Positions 18,287-26,964 of a DNA stretch of 64,000 bases are shown piece after piece. The notes under the pieces were generated by a model. It did no database searches. It was not told the DNA's origin and saw only the letters and a list, made by a program, of their open reading frames with translations. Location of the stretch: positions 310,001-374,000 of the forward strand of contig JADJTT010000001.1 of NCBI GenBank assembly GCA_016711045.1, in the 5' to 3' direction. Each line of letters begins with the position of its first letter. Within the stretch, counting starts at the first letter, position 1. Both the position numbers and the translations under genes were made by a program. The stretch comes from Saprospirales bacterium. GTDB taxonomy: Bacteria > Bacteroidota > Bacteroidia > Chitinophagales > Saprospiraceae.

Positions 18287-20101
18287 ATGAAACAATCTCT
18301 GTGGATAATAATATCCTTTCTTTTTCTCTGGCAACCCTGCATGAATGCACAAGATGCCGAGTGGACCCTGCTCGATGCGCCCGGGAAACTCCTGAAAGCC
18401 GATGTAGCCCAAACCGATGATTCCGGATGGACTCACTACTACGAATCCAAGCAAAACAAGCTCATTCTTTCCGTCTATAAAAACGGCCAGTCAATTGGGG
18501 AGTTGGACGAGTTGCTGAGCATCAGTTCCGGTCTGCTAAACAACTACGGAAAAGGCGCCAACGACCTTTCCGGCGCCGACTATATTCAAAATGCCTTTTG
18601 GCTCACCTTTAACCGATATTGGCGAATTCAGGGCGCCAACCCGATATACCAGGCTGTGCGGGTTCGATTCTATTTCAACGAACAAGATGTCAATGACCTG
18701 AAATCGGGACTCCAACTTACGGGCCACCAACTGCAAAATCTGGACGCCATTGAGTTTTACGCCCATGAAGGCGGATCGCTCCACCCTTTTGCCATCCGGA
18801 CCCGGAGTGGCGCTTCTACCCTGCGACAGTTCAAAACCGGAAAAACGGCCAAAATCGGGCAATGGGGCCCATTTTACTATGCCGAGTTTCAGTTGGAAGA
18901 CCTTTCCAGCAGTGGAAGCGGTGGGTTCTATATACCTCTTGAAGGACAAAAATTTTCCATTTCCGGAAAGATCACCAGCCCCACAGGCGATCCGATCGAG
19001 GACGTTTATGTCCGCTCCAAGGTAGAAGGGGCAGCTGTCCGGACGACGACAGAGGGCGAATTTACCGTAGCCAACCTCCAGGGGGGACAAACCTACGATA
19101 TCACCCCCTACTCCCAGGACCGTCCCACCCGGATGGTCACTGTACTGGACCTGATCGGATTGGCGCAACACCAGGCCCAAAAGAAAAAATGGGAGACGAG
19201 CTGGCAACAACTTGCTGCCGATGCAAATCAATCGGGAGCTGTAGACGACCGGGATTTGGAGTTTCTCCAGCAACTCATCCTTGGCGAACAGCAAAATTTC
19301 CCGGAGGGAACCTCCTGGCAATTCGTGCCGGCTACTTATTCCCCTCCCGAAGCCAATGACCGGCGGACCACCAAGTTGCCGGCCGGATCCATTAAGGTCC
19401 CTACACTCGCCCAAAATATTTCCGGGGTAGACTTTAAAGCCGTCAAAACCGGGAATATCTGGCGGGAGCAGGATTTTCCAAACGAACCGCCTTCCATCCT
19501 GGATCCATCTTTCGCTCTTTCAGATCAACGCTCCTGCGGGGGTGGAGAGCTCCTTAGCTATGACCTGGTGGTTTCCGACTTTGTCGGCATCCGGGGTTTT
19601 CAATTTACCCTGAAATGGGACCCGTCCGTCATGACCTTCGAAGGTGTCGACAATTTTAACCTTCCTTACCTCGATGGAGCAGATTTTGGTACATCCTTGG
19701 CCTCTGAGGGAAAACTCACCGCAGCCTGGTATACCCCGGAACGGCCCAACACCATCAAAATTCCCGATGGGGGAAAAATCTGCACATTTCGTTTCCGCGC
19801 TTATGGCAACCAACAGAGTACCACCACCATCCGGTTCGTTGAAGACCCCACACCCATACAGGTGCTTCGCGACAACCTGAGTGCCGCCAATGTGTTTTTC
19901 ACGATGGGTAGCCTTCGGATTGAAGGAGAAAGCCGAATGCATTTTTCGGAAATTACGACCCGCCCCCTGAGCTGCTATGGAGTCCAGGATGGAGCTATTT
20001 CGGTAAAGGTAGACGGAGGAATCCCTCCCTACCGGTACGAATGGAGCAACGGATCTACAGCTCCATCCCTCTATGGGCTTCAGAGATATCGTTCAAAGTG
20101 A
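18287..20101 (+). CDS. Secreted cohesin/dockerin-like SprB-repeat protein, N-terminal part of a frame-broken gene
   Basis: 604 residues. A signal peptide (MKQSLWIIISFLFLW, cleaved after MNAQ) is followed by a beta-rich region. Next come a carboxypeptidase-regulatory-like domain (about 222-290, ISGKITSPTGDPIEDVYV), a dockerin-like calcium loop (about 311-325, DANQSGAVDDRDLEF), a cohesin-like domain (about 416-508, with FQFTLKWDPSVMTFEGV) and the first half of a SprB repeat (from about 560, CYGVQDGAISVKVDGG then PPYRYEWSNG). It then shifts out of frame after YGLQ and stops. The sister frame from 20041 continues with the next repeat. It is probably a T9SS-secreted surface protein; dockerin and cohesin-like modules in one chain suggest a structural rather than cellulosomal role. 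Confidence 0.8.
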   Translation: MKQSLWIIISFLFLWQPCMNAQDAEWTLLDAPGKLLKADVAQTDDSGWTHYYESKQNKLILSVYKNGQSIGELDELLSISSGLLNNYGKGANDLSGADYIQNAFWLTFNRYWRIQGANPIYQAVRVRFYFNEQDVNDLKSGLQLTGHQLQNLDAIEFYAHEGGSLHPFAIRTRSGASTLRQFKTGKTAKIGQWGPFYYAEFQLEDLSSSGSGGFYIPLEGQKFSISGKITSPTGDPIEDVYVRSKVEGAAVRTTTEGEFTVANLQGGQTYDITPYSQDRPTRMVTVLDLIGLAQHQAQKKKWETSWQQLAADANQSGAVDDRDLEFLQQLILGEQQNFPEGTSWQFVPATYSPPEANDRRTTKLPAGSIKVPTLAQNISGVDFKAVKTGNIWREQDFPNEPPSILDPSFALSDQRSCGGGELLSYDLVVSDFVGIRGFQFTLKWDPSVMTFEGVDNFNLPYLDGADFGTSLASEGKLTAAWYTPERPNTIKIPDGGKICTFRFRAYGNQQSTTTIRFVEDPTPIQVLRDNLSAANVFFTMGSLRIEGESRMHFSEITTRPLSCYGVQDGAISVKVDGGIPPYRYEWSNGSTAPSLYGLQRYRSK

Positions 20102-20745
20102 GCGGAGGAACGGCCCCATACCGATACGAATGGAGCAATGGAGCCATCACCCCCTGGATCGGGCAACTGGCGGAAGGAATCTATAGCGTCACCGTGACCG
20201 ATCAACGCAACTGCACCCGGGAAGAGACATTTACCATTGAGGCACGGCAGGATATTTATTTAAATTATTCCGTATCGCCGGCTTCGGGGCCCTTTGCCAA
20301 CGACGGAGAAGTGGTCATTCGCGACCTGATCGGCAGCCCGGGCCCTCAAACCTATGAGTGGAATAGTGGATTGAAAGGAACTCGCCTTTCGCGGGCAACA
20401 CCGGGCATATATGAGGTAAATATCAAAGATGCCGAGGGCTGTACGTATAAATTTCAGTTCAACATTCCTTTCGAAAATGCACCTGCTGCCCTAACGGCAA
20501 AACTGAGCAAAGAACTATTACCTGCAGGATTATTTGCGCCGATCACCATCGAAAGCCCGGAAGCCCAAACGATTCATTTTAAGGTGTACAATGATCGAAG
20601 CCGCCTGCTTTCCCAACAGGTCATTGAAGTAACCAGAGGTACAACAACCCAGTATTTCCAAACACCGTCACAAGCGGGCAGCTACCTTATTCAAATACTG
20701 CCGGATACCGGCAGTATTTGCAGCCTCCGCTTTCAGGTACGCTGA
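20041..20745 (+). CDS. SprB-repeat protein, C-terminal part of the same frame-broken gene
   Basis: The open frame is 234 residues, but the homologous part begins only at EISFKVSGGTAPYRYEWSNG (about 20086). The nominal first residues are an out-of-frame reading of the upstream repeat. It holds one complete SprB repeat (WIGQLAEGIYSVTVTDQRNC), part of another (GEVVIRDLIGS, ATPGIYEVNIKDAEGC), and a C-terminal domain of about 90 residues with IHFKVYNDRSRLLSQQ and GSYLIQILPDTG. That last domain looks like a type A T9SS sorting domain, which would direct the intact protein to the cell surface. There is no signal peptide or proper start, so it would not be exported without repair of the frame. Confidence 0.72.
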   Translation: MEQRIYSSIPLWASEISFKVSGGTAPYRYEWSNGAITPWIGQLAEGIYSVTVTDQRNCTREETFTIEARQDIYLNYSVSPASGPFANDGEVVIRDLIGSPGPQTYEWNSGLKGTRLSRATPGIYEVNIKDAEGCTYKFQFNIPFENAPAALTAKLSKELLPAGLFAPITIESPEAQTIHFKVYNDRSRLLSQQVIEVTRGTTTQYFQTPSQAGSYLIQILPDTGSICSLRFQVR

Positions 20746-22779
20746 TTACTTCTTCTTTTTGGTAGCCGGCTTTGCGCTGGGCTCCGCTTTTGTCGAAGCG
20801 CTTTTTTTAGCCGCCGGTGCAGTTCTTTTCCTCGCGGGGGTAGCTTTCGGAACCTCCGCAGGCCAGGGTGAATAGTCGAGCGGTTGCAATACCCGAACGG
20901 ACAGGGGAGGAACGCTCAGGTGCAGTGAATGTGGTTGCCCATGCCAGCGCTCTTCGGTAGTGCGCATTTCTTTTTCCACCGGGAAATCACTCCCTCCGTA
21001 CTTCGACTCATCCGAATTGAAGATCTCCTTCCAACGCCCGGCAACCGGCGCGCCGATTTTGTAATCGTTGTGGGGAACAGGCGTGAAGTTGCAGATGACG
21101 ATCATCGGTGGGTTTTCCATAGTTCCTTTCCGCAGATATACCAGCATGCTGTTCTTGCGGTCATTCAAATCGATCCATTCAAAACCTTCCGGGGAGAATT
21201 GTTTTTGATGAAAGGCCGGATGCTCGCGATACAACGCATTGAGGTCGCGCACAAGGTCCATAACCCCTCGGTGATATCGGAACTCTGTCAACCACCACTC
21301 AAGGCCTTTTTCGTGATTCCATTCTGTGGTTTGGCCAAATTCGCCGCCCATGAAGATCAACTGCGTACCGGGGTGCGTCCACATATAGCTAAAAAGGAGA
21401 CGGAGGTTGGCAAAACGTTGCCACTCATCTCCGGGCATCCGGGTGATCAGCGAACCTTTCCCGTGTACTACCTCATCATGACTAAGTGGAAGCATGAAAT
21501 TTTCTGTAAATGAATACACCAGACTGAATGTGATCATATCGTGGTGGTACGACCGGAATAAGGGATTTTCCTTGAAATACTTCAGCGTATCGTGCATCCA
21601 GCCCATCATCCACTTCTGGGCAAATCCCAGTCCACCGGAATAAGTAGGGCGGGACACCCCTGTCCAGGCGGTACTTTCCTCTGCAATGGTAAGCGCATCC
21701 GGATATTCGCGATAAACCGCTTCATTGAACTCCCGAAGCAGGGAGATCGCCTCCATGTTTTCGCGTCCTCCATACGCATTAGGCAGCCATTCGCCTTCTT
21801 TCCTGGAATAATCCAGGTAAAGCATCGATGCGACCGCATCGACCCGCAAGCCATCGGCATGGTATTGGTCGAGCCAATACAATGCATTTGATATCAAAAA
21901 GCTACGCACCTCGAAACGGCCATAGTTGAATATGCAGCTCTTCCAATCGGGGTGAAAACCCTTCCTCGGATCTGCGTGGTCGTAAAGATGGGTACCATCG
22001 AAATCGGCCAATCCATGGGCATCGCTCGGGAAATGGGATGGAACCCAGTCCAGGATAACCCCAACACCCGCCTTATGGAAGGCATCGACGAGATATTTAA
22101 AATCTTCCGGCGCCCCAAAGCGGCTGGAAGGCGCAAAATACCCGGTGATCTGATACCCCCAGGAAGGATAATACGGATGCTCCATGACGGGCATAAACTC
22201 GACGTGGGTGAAACCCATATCCTTTACATAGGGCACCAGTTGTTCGGCCAGCTGGCGATAGTTAAGGGACGCAGCGCCTCCATGCGTTTTTCGCCAGGAC
22301 CCGAGATGCACTTCGTAGACGGAGCAAGGGCTGCCGAGCAGATCGCGCTCCTTGCGAGCCGTCAGCCAAGGCTCATCTGTCCATTGATAATCATCTTCCC
22401 AAACGATCGAGGCCGTGTTGGGTGGAATTTCCCAAAAATGCGCAAAGGGATCGCCCTTTTGAAGCGGCCGTCCATCTTTGGCAAGAATGAAATATTTGTA
22501 CAAAGCGCCTTTTCCTACACCCGGGATGAACCCTTCCCAAATTCCGGAACCGTCCCACCGTGGTGCAAGCGGATGCGCGTCTTTATTCCAGTAATTGAAA
22601 TTGCCGATCACCGCCACCTGCAAGGCATTGGGCGCCCAAACGGCAAAATAAGTACCCTGAACTCCATCGATGGTTTCAGGATGGCTGCCCAGCTTTTCAT
22701 ACAAGCGAAAATGCTTGCCCGACTTAAAAAGCTGTATGTCGAAATCGGTCAGGCGGCTAAAGGGAATGACCTCACTCAT
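20746..22779 (-). CDS. glgB: 1,4-alpha-glucan branching enzyme
   Basis: 677 residues. It transfers alpha-1,4 chains to alpha-1,6 positions to branch glycogen. An N-terminal CBM48 domain (about 24-110, YFAVWAPNALQVAVIGNFNYW) precedes the GH13 barrel with its four conserved regions: DWVPSHF, GLRVDAVAS (nucleophile Asp314), TIAEEST (acid/base Glu367) and LSHDEVVHGKGS. The last 35 or so residues are unusual for GlgB: a Lys/Ala/Pro-rich tail ending TKKKK. The stop is directly adjacent to the convergent SprB-repeat gene. It fits the neighbouring GlgE pathway, since GlgE makes linear chains that GlgB branches. Confidence 0.96.
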   Translation of the reverse strand: MSEVIPFSRLTDFDIQLFKSGKHFRLYEKLGSHPETIDGVQGTYFAVWAPNALQVAVIGNFNYWNKDAHPLAPRWDGSGIWEGFIPGVGKGALYKYFILAKDGRPLQKGDPFAHFWEIPPNTASIVWEDDYQWTDEPWLTARKERDLLGSPCSVYEVHLGSWRKTHGGAASLNYRQLAEQLVPYVKDMGFTHVEFMPVMEHPYYPSWGYQITGYFAPSSRFGAPEDFKYLVDAFHKAGVGVILDWVPSHFPSDAHGLADFDGTHLYDHADPRKGFHPDWKSCIFNYGRFEVRSFLISNALYWLDQYHADGLRVDAVASMLYLDYSRKEGEWLPNAYGGRENMEAISLLREFNEAVYREYPDALTIAEESTAWTGVSRPTYSGGLGFAQKWMMGWMHDTLKYFKENPLFRSYHHDMITFSLVYSFTENFMLPLSHDEVVHGKGSLITRMPGDEWQRFANLRLLFSYMWTHPGTQLIFMGGEFGQTTEWNHEKGLEWWLTEFRYHRGVMDLVRDLNALYREHPAFHQKQFSPEGFEWIDLNDRKNSMLVYLRKGTMENPPMIVICNFTPVPHNDYKIGAPVAGRWKEIFNSDESKYGGSDFPVEKEMRTTEERWHGQPHSLHLSVPPLSVRVLQPLDYSPWPAEVPKATPARKRTAPAAKKSASTKAEPSAKPATKKKK

Positions 22780-22846
22780 AGCGGATTTTTATAAAAGGTT
22801 GACTTTTCAGCCCTAAGGTAGAAATAGCATGGCAAAATTGGAAACT

Positions 22847-22882
22847 AAAAAGCCGGCCTCCCAGAAGAAGGCCGGCTTTTTT
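22847..22882. terminator. Strong bidirectional terminator
   Basis: AAAAAGCCGGCCT (22847-22859) pairs with AGGCCGGCTTTTT (22869-22881). It follows the stop of the small glycogen-binding protein on the minus strand and separates it from glgB. Confidence 0.9.
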
Positions 22883-22898
22883 ACAAAGTTCCAGGTGA

Positions 22899-23210
22899 TT
22901 AGTTCATGGCAACTACCACCGAATTTTCAGAACCAAACGGAGTGGCAATGTACTTATCTGCCTCGTTGTCATTCTCCCACTGTTCGCCGTTTACCAGGTA
23001 ACGGAAGGCATACTCCCGGCCGGATTCCATCTCAACCGTAGTCTTAAAGCTTCCGTCCTTCTGCTTCTTCATAGAAACAGCGTTTTCCAGGTCCCAGTTG
23101 TTGAACTCGCCAAGTACAGCTACTTCCGTAGCGTTTTCAACGGCTTCTTTCGGCAGGGTGAAGGTCACCTTGCATACAGCCTTTGACTTCATGAATTGCT
23201 TCTTGATCAT
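22899..23210 (-). CDS. Stand-alone isoamylase early-set (CBM48/AMPK-like) domain protein
   Basis: 103 residues, made up almost entirely of one glycogen-binding-type domain: KVTFTLPKEAVENATEVAVL, then GEFNNWD, and the second strand pair with AFRYLVNGEQWENDNEADKY. The Trp in FNNWD and the YLVNG segment are the usual carbohydrate-contact region in AMPK-type CBM48 domains. There is no catalytic domain and no signal peptide. It lies between glgB and treS-mak but has its own canonical promoter and a terminator. A role as a glycogen-binding or scaffold protein is an inference from domain and context. Confidence 0.85.
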   Translation of the reverse strand: MIKKQFMKSKAVCKVTFTLPKEAVENATEVAVLGEFNNWDLENAVSMKKQKDGSFKTTVEMESGREYAFRYLVNGEQWENDNEADKYIATPFGSENSVVVAMN

Positions 23211-23270
23211 GCTTTTGGATATTGATTATAGAATGTCGTTCAATTTAGTGTCATTTTCACACTAACAATG

Positions 23271-23301
23271 CAAAGGTATATCAATTTTCCTTTCCAGTCA
23301 A
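23271..23301 (-). promoter_or_regulatory. Canonical promoter for the CBM48 protein gene
   Basis: On the minus strand, TTG (23301-23299), a 20-base spacer, then TACCTTTG (23278-23271). The leader to the ATG at 23210 is about 55 bases. Confidence 0.8.
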
Positions 23302-23492
23302 TTGATTATCAGGCAAAGATAGGCGGAGAAAACAATTGGCACAACAGGGCTGCATCCCCCCACTTTCGTAATTGCAAGTAAAACAAGCCTTTAGGGAAAT
23401 GAATGGGAAGCTCCCGAAGGTACCCTCCAAATCCGGTTTCCTTTTCGCTGGAAAAGGGTGAATAAAAAAATTTGTTTTTTTTTGAAAAAAGG

Positions 23493-26400
23493 CTACTCCC
23501 TTCGCTCTTTTTCCTGAAAATACTCCTCCATGGCATGCAAAACACCCCGGATGGGCACCCGCAACCAATCGGGCCGGGCGTTCATCTCATACCCCACCTC
23601 GTAGATAGCTTTCTCGAGGGTGTAATTGCGGAGCAACAAACGCAACGCTTCCGGTTCACGGGGTATGAAGCTCTGGCCTTCGGTCGCATCCAGATAAGCC
23701 GTGAGGAAAAACTGCCGGATGTAGTGAAACCATTGATGGGCCCATTTTTCCAGGAAAGGCATATCTTCCTTGCGGTAGTTTTGGTTGAGTACCAGCTGCC
23801 CGAAAGCTGCATAGTGAAAGGACCGGATCATGCCCGCCACATCTTTGAACGGCGTTTTTTTGAGCCGGCGCTCGCTAATGGTATAAAGCGGTTCTCCTTC
23901 GAAGTCGATGATAAAAAAGTCTTTGCCGTTAAAAAGCACCTGTCCCAGGTGGTAGTCGCCATGCACCCGTGTTTTGGTAGCCTGGATCTTACGCTGGTAG
24001 ATCTCGCTAAAGCACTCCATGATGTCGTCTCGGAGGTCCAGCACCTGTTTGGCTTCCTCGGCAATATAAGGCGGAAGGGAGGGTATGCGCTGTGCCAATC
24101 CGTTCAGTTTTTCGGTCACCAATTTGCGGTTGCCAGCGTAGATAGACCGCTGATAATTTTGGGTAAAGCGCTCCGGAGCAAAATCCGGGTCATCGTCCAC
24201 AGATGCCAGGGCGATATGCATTTCTGCAGTGCGCTGAGCCAGCCGCACCACCCGCTCGTAAGTTACGCTGGTGATATACTTCTGCAGGGTTTCCGGAATA
24301 TCGTCAAAATACAGGCGATCGGCGCTAACCAACCCGGGCTCTTCATCCGTTTTTTTGCTCTTGGCAAGCACTTTTTCGTAATAGCGGTCGAGTTCCTCGA
24401 GCATCATGGTCCAGGCTTCCCCCTGGTTGGCAATTTTATTTTGCAGCAGCCCGAGGATCGTAAATTCTTTCTGTTGGTGGTCCTCAAACTGAATGCCCCC
24501 ACCATACCTGGGTGCATTCTGGAAGCTGGTCTTTTCGGAAAGGAAGCGCACCAGTTCCAGATCAGGATTAATGTCGGTATCGAGTTTGCGGTAGATCTTG
24601 AAAAAGAACTGGTTATTATAAATGACAGAGGTGTTGCTTTGTTCCGCTTTCAGGACCTCCGAACGAATGTCTTCCTTTTCCACATCCAATGTCTCCAGGA
24701 CCTTGCCCGCTTCGAAGCGCAGCGCACCGTTCGTCACGGGCACCACGGCATTGGTCTTCATCCAGTAGAACAGCTCATTCCGGAAACCCTCTTCGTAGAT
24801 TCCATCGACCAGGATTCCCTCCCGGGTAGGTGTTTTTAAATAGCAGACCACCCCATGCGGCACGTTTTTCAGGTAGTAGACGATGCGTTCGGGTTGGGTG
24901 ATGAACAGCGTAGGCAGGAAATACGTTTCCGGCAGGCCATCGGTATAGCGCACACCGACCTGAAGGAAAAAAGCCACCTCCTCTCCGATCCGGGTACTTG
25001 GGAACCGGTCAATATCGATGGAGATAATACTCTTTGATTTTCCGCCAAACCAACGAATGGCCATCAGATAATTGGGGAGGATACGTTTTTCGAAATTTCG
25101 CTTGGCCGTATACGTGTCAAAAAAATCGGGCCATTCCACCTCAGTAATCAATTCCTCGATGGTCCGATCGCGCACAGTAGGTTCCTCCTCCTCACGCTGC
25201 TCCATCAGGAACCAGTAATAACCGTATGGACCCATGGTAAATACATACGGATGTGCTCCGATCTCCACAAACTTATTTTGGCTGAATATCTCTACAGGCA
25301 GGATACCCTTGAAATTTTGCAGATCCAATTCGACAGACTGGGAGTATTTGGACAAATTGGCGACTACCAGGATGGTTTCTCCGTCAAATGAACGGGTGAA
25401 CGACATCACCTTGCTATTGGTGGATTCCAGGAACCGGATATTGCCATGGCAGAACGATTTGAGCCGTTTGCGCATCGCGATGAGGTTCTTCATCCACCAC
25501 AATAAGGAAGAAGGGTTGTGTTGCTGGGTTTCCACATTGACCGATTCGTAGCGGTACTGTGGATCGCGAATTACCGGAAGAAACAGTTTTTGTGGATTGG
25601 CTCCCGAGAAGCCGGCGTTCCGGTCGGAATTCCATTGCATAGGTGTGCGCACGCCATTCCGGTCGCCCAGGTAAATATTATCGCCCATGCCGATCTCATC
25701 GCCGTAATAGATCACCGGCGTACCGGGCAGGGAGAAGAGGAGGCTATTGAGCAATTCGATCTTGCGGCGGTCATTGCCGAGCAGGGGCGCCAGGCGGCGG
25801 CGAATGCCCTTGTTGACCTTGGCGCCGTGGTCTTGTGCAAATACTTTATTCAGGTAATCCCTTTCCTCTTCGGTGACCATGGTCAGGGTCAGGTCGTCGT
25901 GGTTGCGAAGAAAGAGCAGCCATTGGCAATTTTCCGGGATGGCAGGCGTCTGTTCAAGCACATCGATCACGGGGTAGCGATCTTCGGTTTGCAGGGCCAT
26001 ATAGAGGCGCGGCATGAGGGGAAAATAGTAATTCATTTGAAATTCATCCCCTTCTCCAAAATAGGTCACCGCATCTTCAGGCCAGAGGTTGGTCTCTGCG
26101 ATAAGCACCTTTCCCGGATGCTGTTTATCCACGTAGCGGCGTAATTCACGCATGAACCCGTGCACTTCGGGAAGGTTTTCACAGTTCGTTCCCTCACGCT
26201 GGAAGAGGAAGGATACGGAGCTCAGGCGCATGCCATCTACCCCCATATGGAACCAAAAATCTATCACTTTTTGGATCTCTTCCCGCACCCGTTCATTATC
26301 GAAGTTGAGATCGGCCTGGTGGGCATAGAAACGGTGCCAGTAGTAGGCTTTGGCCACGTTATCCCATTCCCAGTTAGACGTTTCATAATCGCTGAAGATG

Positions 26401-26825
26401 ATTTCTGCTTCCGGGTACTTTTCGGGCGTTTCACTCCATACGTAAAATTCGCGGATCGGGGTGCCGGGGTCTGCTTTCCGGGCACGTTGAAACCACTCGT
26501 GCTCGGTAGACGTGTGGTTGAGTATCAGGTCGATAATTACGCGAATGCCGCGCTTTTGAGCTTCCTGAAGAAACCGCTGAAATTCATCCAGGGTGCCCAG
26601 GTCGGGATGCACATTGCAATAATCGGAAATATCGTAGCCATCGTCCCGGAGCGGAGAGGGATAAAAAGGCAGGAGGGAGAGGCAATTCACGCCCAGATCT
26701 TCGAGGTAATCCAGTTTTTGGATCAACCCGTTGATGTCCCCAATCCCGTTGTTATTATTATCAAAAAACGATCGGATATGGAGGGAGTAGATGATGCAGT
26801 CTTTGTACCAGAGGTCGTTTGGCAT
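23493..26825 (-). CDS. treS: TreS-maltokinase fusion with an apparently defective TreS active site
   Basis: 1110 residues in the usual fusion order. A GH13 trehalose-synthase-like domain (about 1-545) is followed by a maltokinase domain (about 570-1110). In trehalose-to-glycogen conversion TreS isomerises trehalose to maltose, Mak phosphorylates it, and GlgE polymerises maltose-1-phosphate. The TreS part is otherwise well kept (DLILNHTS, acid/base Glu244 in LIAETNLWPED, FLRNHDD with Asp310, PGTPVIYYGDEIGMG). However, region II reads GVDGMRLSSVSFLF instead of GFRLDAVPYLF, so the nucleophile Asp is Ser202 (AGC). Maltokinase motifs are complete: HGDYHLGQ (about 955-962) and IDFEGEP (about 972-978). 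I therefore expect kinase but not isomerase activity. A hairpin lies upstream, and glgE precedes it on the same strand. Confidence 0.93.
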   Translation of the reverse strand: MPNDLWYKDCIIYSLHIRSFFDNNNNGIGDINGLIQKLDYLEDLGVNCLSLLPFYPSPLRDDGYDISDYCNVHPDLGTLDEFQRFLQEAQKRGIRVIIDLILNHTSTEHEWFQRARKADPGTPIREFYVWSETPEKYPEAEIIFSDYETSNWEWDNVAKAYYWHRFYAHQADLNFDNERVREEIQKVIDFWFHMGVDGMRLSSVSFLFQREGTNCENLPEVHGFMRELRRYVDKQHPGKVLIAETNLWPEDAVTYFGEGDEFQMNYYFPLMPRLYMALQTEDRYPVIDVLEQTPAIPENCQWLLFLRNHDDLTLTMVTEEERDYLNKVFAQDHGAKVNKGIRRRLAPLLGNDRRKIELLNSLLFSLPGTPVIYYGDEIGMGDNIYLGDRNGVRTPMQWNSDRNAGFSGANPQKLFLPVIRDPQYRYESVNVETQQHNPSSLLWWMKNLIAMRKRLKSFCHGNIRFLESTNSKVMSFTRSFDGETILVVANLSKYSQSVELDLQNFKGILPVEIFSQNKFVEIGAHPYVFTMGPYGYYWFLMEQREEEEPTVRDRTIEELITEVEWPDFFDTYTAKRNFEKRILPNYLMAIRWFGGKSKSIISIDIDRFPSTRIGEEVAFFLQVGVRYTDGLPETYFLPTLFITQPERIVYYLKNVPHGVVCYLKTPTREGILVDGIYEEGFRNELFYWMKTNAVVPVTNGALRFEAGKVLETLDVEKEDIRSEVLKAEQSNTSVIYNNQFFFKIYRKLDTDINPDLELVRFLSEKTSFQNAPRYGGGIQFEDHQQKEFTILGLLQNKIANQGEAWTMMLEELDRYYEKVLAKSKKTDEEPGLVSADRLYFDDIPETLQKYITSVTYERVVRLAQRTAEMHIALASVDDDPDFAPERFTQNYQRSIYAGNRKLVTEKLNGLAQRIPSLPPYIAEEAKQVLDLRDDIMECFSEIYQRKIQATKTRVHGDYHLGQVLFNGKDFFIIDFEGEPLYTISERRLKKTPFKDVAGMIRSFHYAAFGQLVLNQNYRKEDMPFLEKWAHQWFHYIRQFFLTAYLDATEGQSFIPREPEALRLLLRNYTLEKAIYEVGYEMNARPDWLRVPIRGVLHAMEEYFQEKERRE

Positions 26826-26892
26826 ACCAGCAGATATTTCCTGCTAGTATACCAAATTAGCATGGGTTTTAATGCACTGGAAACAAAATAAT

Positions 26893-26937
26893 TTAATAGA
26901 GATCACCGCCGCCTCCGGCGATGGTGATCTCTATTAA
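26893..26937. repeat. Long hairpin between glgE and treS-mak, 15-bp arms with 15-nt loop
   Basis: TTAATAGAGATCACC (26893-26907) pairs perfectly with GGTGATCTCTATTAA (26923-26937). The loop contains an inner GCCG/CGGC stem. On the minus strand it is after the glgE stop and 68 bases before the treS-mak start. There is no proper T-run, so RNA processing or stability is as likely as termination. Confidence 0.75.
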
Positions 26938-26964
26938 TAATTTACCAACTACACAATGTATTAA

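Noticed and set aside
18287..20745. Cellulosome scaffold or component based on the cohesin-like and dockerin-like modules
   Set aside because: Both modules are in one chain with SprB repeats and a T9SS-like tail, no other cellulosome gene is near, and such modules are common in bacterial surface proteins.
23460..23492. Terminator for treS-mak in the A/T runs after its stop
   Set aside because: Homopolymer runs are present but no stable stem can be drawn before them.
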